DNA from: Hippea alviniae EP5-r
GTDB lineage: Bacteria; Campylobacterota_A; Desulfurellia; Desulfurellales; Hippeaceae
Length of the DNA stretch: 64,000 bases
Assembly (NCBI RefSeq): GCF_000420385.1
Contig: NZ_ATUV01000001.1
Span: 310,001 to 374,000, forward strand
Reading direction: 5' to 3'
Every line of letters begins with the position of its first letter. Within the stretch, counting starts at the first letter, position 1. A program made the translations under genes and the position numbers. The notes under the pieces were generated by a model, which worked only from the letters and a program-made list of their open reading frames with translations, was not told the origin of the DNA and searched no databases. Of this stretch, positions 60,639 to 64,000 are shown one piece after another.

Positions 60639-63009
60639 AAATATGGAAGAGATGCAAGAAATAATACAGGATTTTTTGATTGAAGCTGATGAGCTGTTGG
60701 AAGAGTTAGATGAGGACCTTGTTAGACTTGAGAGTGAAAGTGAAGACGAAGAACTTTTAAATAAGATATTCAGGGCATTTCATACGATTAAGGGTTCTGC
60801 AAGCTTTTTGGGGTTTGAGAAGCTGACGGAGCTAACGCACAAACTTGAAGATGTGCTTAATAGGTTAAGGAAGTTTGAGATAAAGCTTGATAGCGACATG
60901 ATGGATGCCATCTTAGCCGGTGTTGACAAGGCTAAAGCGATAATAGAAGCAATTAAAGAAGGTGAAGACCCAGAAGCTGTTGATATAGAGGACAACATAA
61001 AAGAGCTTGCGAGATTTTTAGATGAGAATTATCAATCGGATACTTCAAAAACCAGTGTTTCAGAAGATGAGCAAGAAGAAGAGTTGACGGAAGAGGAACT
61101 GATAAAAGCTCAAGAAGAAGAGATAAAAGAAGAAGAGAAGCTTATGGAAGAGCAGAAGGAAGAATCAGAAGGAGAAAAGAAAATAGACGATATTGATGCG
61201 GAGATAGAGAGATTACTCAAGCAAAGAATGGAAGAGGACAGAAAAAGAAGAATGCAAAAGAAACTGCAACAGCAACAACAGGCCGCAGAAGATAAGCAGC
61301 AAGAAGAGAAAAAGGAAGATAGAGAGCATAAAGAACAACCTAAAGCAGCAGCAAAGAAGCCTACTGCTGTAGCACAAAAGAAAACAAAACCACTTGTTGA
61401 GCAAACAATTAGGGTTGATGTTGAGCGTCTTGACGATTTGATGAATTTGGTTGGTGAGCTTGTTTTAGGTAAGAATAGGCTTGTAAGTGTTGCAGCTAAA
61501 GCTGAAGAGAAGTTTAATGGCGATGAAGTGGTTGAAGAACTAAGCGAAGTAGCGAATCAGATTACGCTTGTTACGACCGACTTGCAGATGGGTGTAATGA
61601 AGACAAGAATGGTTCAAATAGGCAAAGTGTTCAATAAATTCCCAAGAGTCGTCAGGGATATCTCAAAGGAGCTAAATAAGGAAGTTGAACTTGTTATAAA
61701 AGGTGCAGAGACGGAACTTGATAAAAGTGTTGTTGAGGAGATAAATGACCCACTCGTCCACATCGTTAGAAATGCAATCGACCATGGTATAGAACCGCCG
61801 GAAGAGAGAGAAAAGCTTGGTAAACCGAGAAAGGGAACTATTATTCTGTCTGCATATCACGAAGGGAACTATATAGTTATTGAAACAACCGACGACGGTC
61901 GTGGAATGGACCCTGAAAAATTAAAGCAGAAAGCATTAGAGAAGGGTCTTATAACCGAGACTGAAGCAAGACAAATGAGCAAAGAAGAAGCCTATGCCTT
62001 AATATTCAAACCGGGCTTTTCAACAGCAGAAAGGGTTACGAACATATCAGGTCGTGGCGTTGGAATGGATGTCGTAAAGACAAATGTTGAAAAACTCAAC
62101 GGTATTATAGAAGTTAAGTCTGAACTCGGCAAAGGAACAACGATAATTTTAAAGATTCCATTGACACTTGCAATTATTCAAGCTCTGCTTGTTAAAGTTA
62201 CGAAAGAGTATTATGCAATACCGCTTGTTAGTGTTGTTGAGACTGTAAGGATTACAAAAGACGATATAGATAAGGTTGAGAACAAAGATGTTTTGAGACT
62301 GAGAGATAATATTATTCCGCTTGTATATCTTGGCGATACACTCGGAATAGGCAACAATAAGAGAACCCTTGATGGAAAAGAGATATATGTTGTCGTTGTT
62401 GCCGTTGCAGAAAAGAGAATCGGCCTTATAGTTGATGAGTTGATAGGCAGGGAAGAGATTGTCATAAAATCGCTGGGTAATTACCTAACAAATATCAAAG
62501 GTATATCTGGTGCGACAATAATGGGTGATGGTTCGGTTACCCTAATACTTGATGTTGCAAATGTTGTAAACGAAGCTGCCATTATATCGACCAATATTGA
62601 AGACCATCTTATAGAGCTGTATGAGAAGGATAAGCCTATAGCTTTGATAGCTGCAAGAAAAGAAGAGATAAGAGAACAGCTTGCTCCGCAGCTTGAAGAG
62701 AAGGGTTATAAGGTGATTTTTGCTCATACGGATAAAGAAGCACTTGATGTTGCATGCGAACATATAGCGGATTTGGTGTTTGTTGATTTGGGTATTTACA
62801 TAAATGATGGATACAATCTTGCAAAAGCTTTAAGAAGTATGCCTGCGTATAAGACTGTTCCTATAATAGGTATATCGACTGACGGAACATTTGATAGAGA
62901 AAAAATCAAGGAAGCAAGAATAAGCAAGGTTGTGTTTGCTCCGATTGAAGAAGAAGAGCTCAATCAAGCGCTTGAAGCGGCATCAAAGAAAAATATATTG
63001 GTTGCTTAA
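60631..63009 (+). CDS. cheA: chemotaxis histidine kinase CheA with C-terminal REC-like domain
   Basis: The 792-residue protein has an HPt domain with His51 in FRAFHTIKGSASFLGF, a long charged Glu/Lys/Gln linker (about 140-255) in place of a recognisable P2, the P3 dimerisation helices (VDVERLDDLMNLVGELVLGKNRL), the kinase domain (HIVRNAIDHGIEPPEEREKLG, TDDGRGMDP, GFSTAERVTNISGRGVGMDVV), a CheW-like domain (about 505-655) and a REC-like end (about 668-792). The REC keeps Asp719 (FVDLGI) but lacks the DD pair at its first strand and the conserved Lys (FAPI), so it is probably not phosphorylated. Confidence 0.95.
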   Translation: MSENMEEMQEIIQDFLIEADELLEELDEDLVRLESESEDEELLNKIFRAFHTIKGSASFLGFEKLTELTHKLEDVLNRLRKFEIKLDSDMMDAILAGVDKAKAIIEAIKEGEDPEAVDIEDNIKELARFLDENYQSDTSKTSVSEDEQEEELTEEELIKAQEEEIKEEEKLMEEQKEESEGEKKIDDIDAEIERLLKQRMEEDRKRRMQKKLQQQQQAAEDKQQEEKKEDREHKEQPKAAAKKPTAVAQKKTKPLVEQTIRVDVERLDDLMNLVGELVLGKNRLVSVAAKAEEKFNGDEVVEELSEVANQITLVTTDLQMGVMKTRMVQIGKVFNKFPRVVRDISKELNKEVELVIKGAETELDKSVVEEINDPLVHIVRNAIDHGIEPPEEREKLGKPRKGTIILSAYHEGNYIVIETTDDGRGMDPEKLKQKALEKGLITETEARQMSKEEAYALIFKPGFSTAERVTNISGRGVGMDVVKTNVEKLNGIIEVKSELGKGTTIILKIPLTLAIIQALLVKVTKEYYAIPLVSVVETVRITKDDIDKVENKDVLRLRDNIIPLVYLGDTLGIGNNKRTLDGKEIYVVVVAVAEKRIGLIVDELIGREEIVIKSLGNYLTNIKGISGATIMGDGSVTLILDVANVVNEAAIISTNIEDHLIELYEKDKPIALIAARKEEIREQLAPQLEEKGYKVIFAHTDKEALDVACEHIADLVFVDLGIYINDGYNLAKALRSMPAYKTVPIIGISTDGTFDREKIKEARISKVVFAPIEEEELNQALEAASKKNILVA

Positions 63010-63019
63010 GGGGGTGTAA

Positions 63020-63601
63020 ATGAACGCAAAAGATGTTGACCTGTTTGATAAAAGCTTGGCTTTAAACGAAGAGTTAGAAGAAGAGCTTGCCAAAAAGGGT
63101 AAAAAGACCGGCACCATAATAATGAAAGACGAGTATGAGCAAGTTGTGGGTTTTATTTTAAACAAGGAGCTTTATGGCATAGACATACTGGATGTTGAAG
63201 AGATAATAAAGCCTGTTGATTACACTTATGTTCCGAATACCCGTCCGTATGTTATGGGTGTTATAAACCTAAGAGGTAAGGTTATACCCGTTGTTGATTT
63301 GAGGGTTAAGTTTGGCTTTGTTGCAAAACCCATAACAGAGCAGACAAGAATTGTCATAATAAACCACGATGAGTTTAATGTTGGCTTTTTAGTTGATAAA
63401 ATAGAGAAGGTTTACTATGTTGAGAAGAAGAATATAGAACCCACGCCGCCCAATATTCCAGCAAACATAGAGAAGTATGTAAAAGGTGTTGGAAAAATGC
63501 CGAAGAAAATTATAACATTGCTTAACATCGAAGAGCTGCTTAAAGAGGGTGGCAGTCTCTATTCAAAAAGCGGTTCGACGGAGGTAGCCAAGAATGAGTG
63601 A
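63020..63601 (+). CDS. cheW: chemotaxis coupling protein CheW
   Basis: A 193-residue CheW with the two subdomain motifs QVVGFILNKELYGIDILDVEEI and VMGVINLRGKVIPVVDLRVKFG, and IGFLVDKIEKVYYVEKKNIE-type strand later. It couples receptors to CheA. An additional N-terminal extension of about 40 residues is rich in charge. It begins 11 bases after cheA and overlaps the next CheW-like gene by 8 bases. Confidence 0.93.
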   Translation: MNAKDVDLFDKSLALNEELEEELAKKGKKTGTIIMKDEYEQVVGFILNKELYGIDILDVEEIIKPVDYTYVPNTRPYVMGVINLRGKVIPVVDLRVKFGFVAKPITEQTRIVIINHDEFNVGFLVDKIEKVYYVEKKNIEPTPPNIPANIEKYVKGVGKMPKKIITLLNIEELLKEGGSLYSKSGSTEVAKNE

Positions 63602-64000
63602 GAGAAACGAAGATAAGATTGATATACTCCAAGTCGGCACCAACCAGATGGAGCTGGTTGATTTCAGGATGTATGAGCTTAGGGAAGATGGCAAGATTTA
63701 TGAAGGTATTTACGGAATAAATATTGCAAAGGTAAAGGAAATAATAAAATATCCTAACTTAATAAAGATTCCATCAAAGGATTCGCTAATCGAGGGTATT
63801 TACAATTTGAGAGGAGAGGTAATACCAATCGTAAGCCTTGCCAAGTGGCTTGGCATCAATGAGCCACCAGATATCAAAACAAAAAAGGTTATTATTACAA
63901 TTTTTAACAACATAACTGTTGGTTTTATTGTTCATGATGCTAAAAGAATTAGAAGGGTATCTTGGCGTTTTGTTAAGCCACCAAGTGAAGTACTTGTGCA
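63594..64000 (+). CDS. CheV/CheW-family protein, partial (C-terminus off right edge)
   Basis: From ATG 63594 (after a GGAGG site) 135 residues are visible, all in a CheW-like domain with FRMYELREDGKIYEGIYGINIAKVKEII and GIYNLRGEVIPIVSLAKWLG. The position after cheW and the NxxELVDFR opening favour CheV, which adds a REC domain after the CheW part, but the second domain lies outside the window. Confidence 0.8.
   Translation, partial: MSERNEDKIDILQVGTNQMELVDFRMYELREDGKIYEGIYGINIAKVKEIIKYPNLIKIPSKDSLIEGIYNLRGEVIPIVSLAKWLGINEPPDIKTKKVIITIFNNITVGFIVHDAKRIRRVSWRFVKPPSEVLV

Overview
This window is a gene-dense, AT-rich piece of a chromosome from a motile, Gram-negative-type, probably anaerobic bacterium. 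The features that point there are σ54-type control of hook genes, an AOR-type tungsten oxidoreductase operon (Fe-S, W and FAD subunits), a membrane pyrophosphatase, the LL-diaminopimelate aminotransferase route to lysine, a menaquinone-type methyltransferase, and a CheA/CheW cluster. A sulfur- or hydrogen-metabolising thermophile of the Desulfurellales (Hippea/Desulfurella) type would fit, but that placement is inference from gene content, not from a marker gene. Many genes overlap by 1-4 bases, tRNA promoters are clear σ70 boxes (TTGACA/TTGACT, spacing 16-17), and there are no rRNA genes, CRISPR arrays or intact insertion sequences.

Layout. 1-5045 (minus) is a flagellar hook operon, fliK-flgD-flgE and a second flgE paralog that runs off the left edge, with a σ54-like promoter at 5081-5096. 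5113-6645 is nnr, followed by tRNA-Lys, a small unknown gene and an AsmA-like protein gene. 9875-12156 carries tRNA-His, tsaC, dapL and folK. 12161-16912 is a pantothenate operon (panB, panC, panD, an AtuA-like/DUF4387 pair, panE) behind a leader with two similar bulged hairpins and a terminator. 17028-19302 is an accessory stretch: a RelE-type toxin module, a frameshifted exported protein, initiator tRNA and a secreted ferritin-like protein. 19559-24961 holds an ammonium transporter, a ClC protein and an HD-GYP sensor. 25021-29102 is the aldehyde oxidoreductase operon plus a LysE exporter. 29091-31051 (minus) holds gpmA, a LutC-like protein, a DUF815 ATPase and tRNA-Thr.

31148-34531 pairs an apparently degenerate CBS-containing family II pyrophosphatase with a proton-pumping membrane pyrophosphatase. 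34618-39186 runs purC-purS-purQ-hemL into the F0 part of ATP synthase (atpZ/atpI-like, atpB, atpE). 39232-43041 (minus) is topA-dprA-methyltransferase. 43160-49561 includes an aldehyde dehydrogenase, a LOG-like protein, ubiE/menG, two toxin modules on either side of prfB (which carries an intact programmed +1 frameshift), and lysS. 49589-53346 (minus) is fbp-trkA-trkH behind a structured RNA candidate at 53419-53550. 53770-58341 is an ABC permease, rodA, rng and purB. From 58415 to the right edge is a signalling operon: a PAS histidine kinase, a Cache-HAMP membrane protein without output domain, cheA, cheW and the start of a CheV/CheW protein.

The most notable items for follow-up are the pan leader with tandem bulged-A hairpins, the structured RNA in front of fbp, the metal-ligand-deficient pyrophosphatase beside hppA, the Na+-type ligand set in AtpE, and the output-less Cache-HAMP protein in the che operon.
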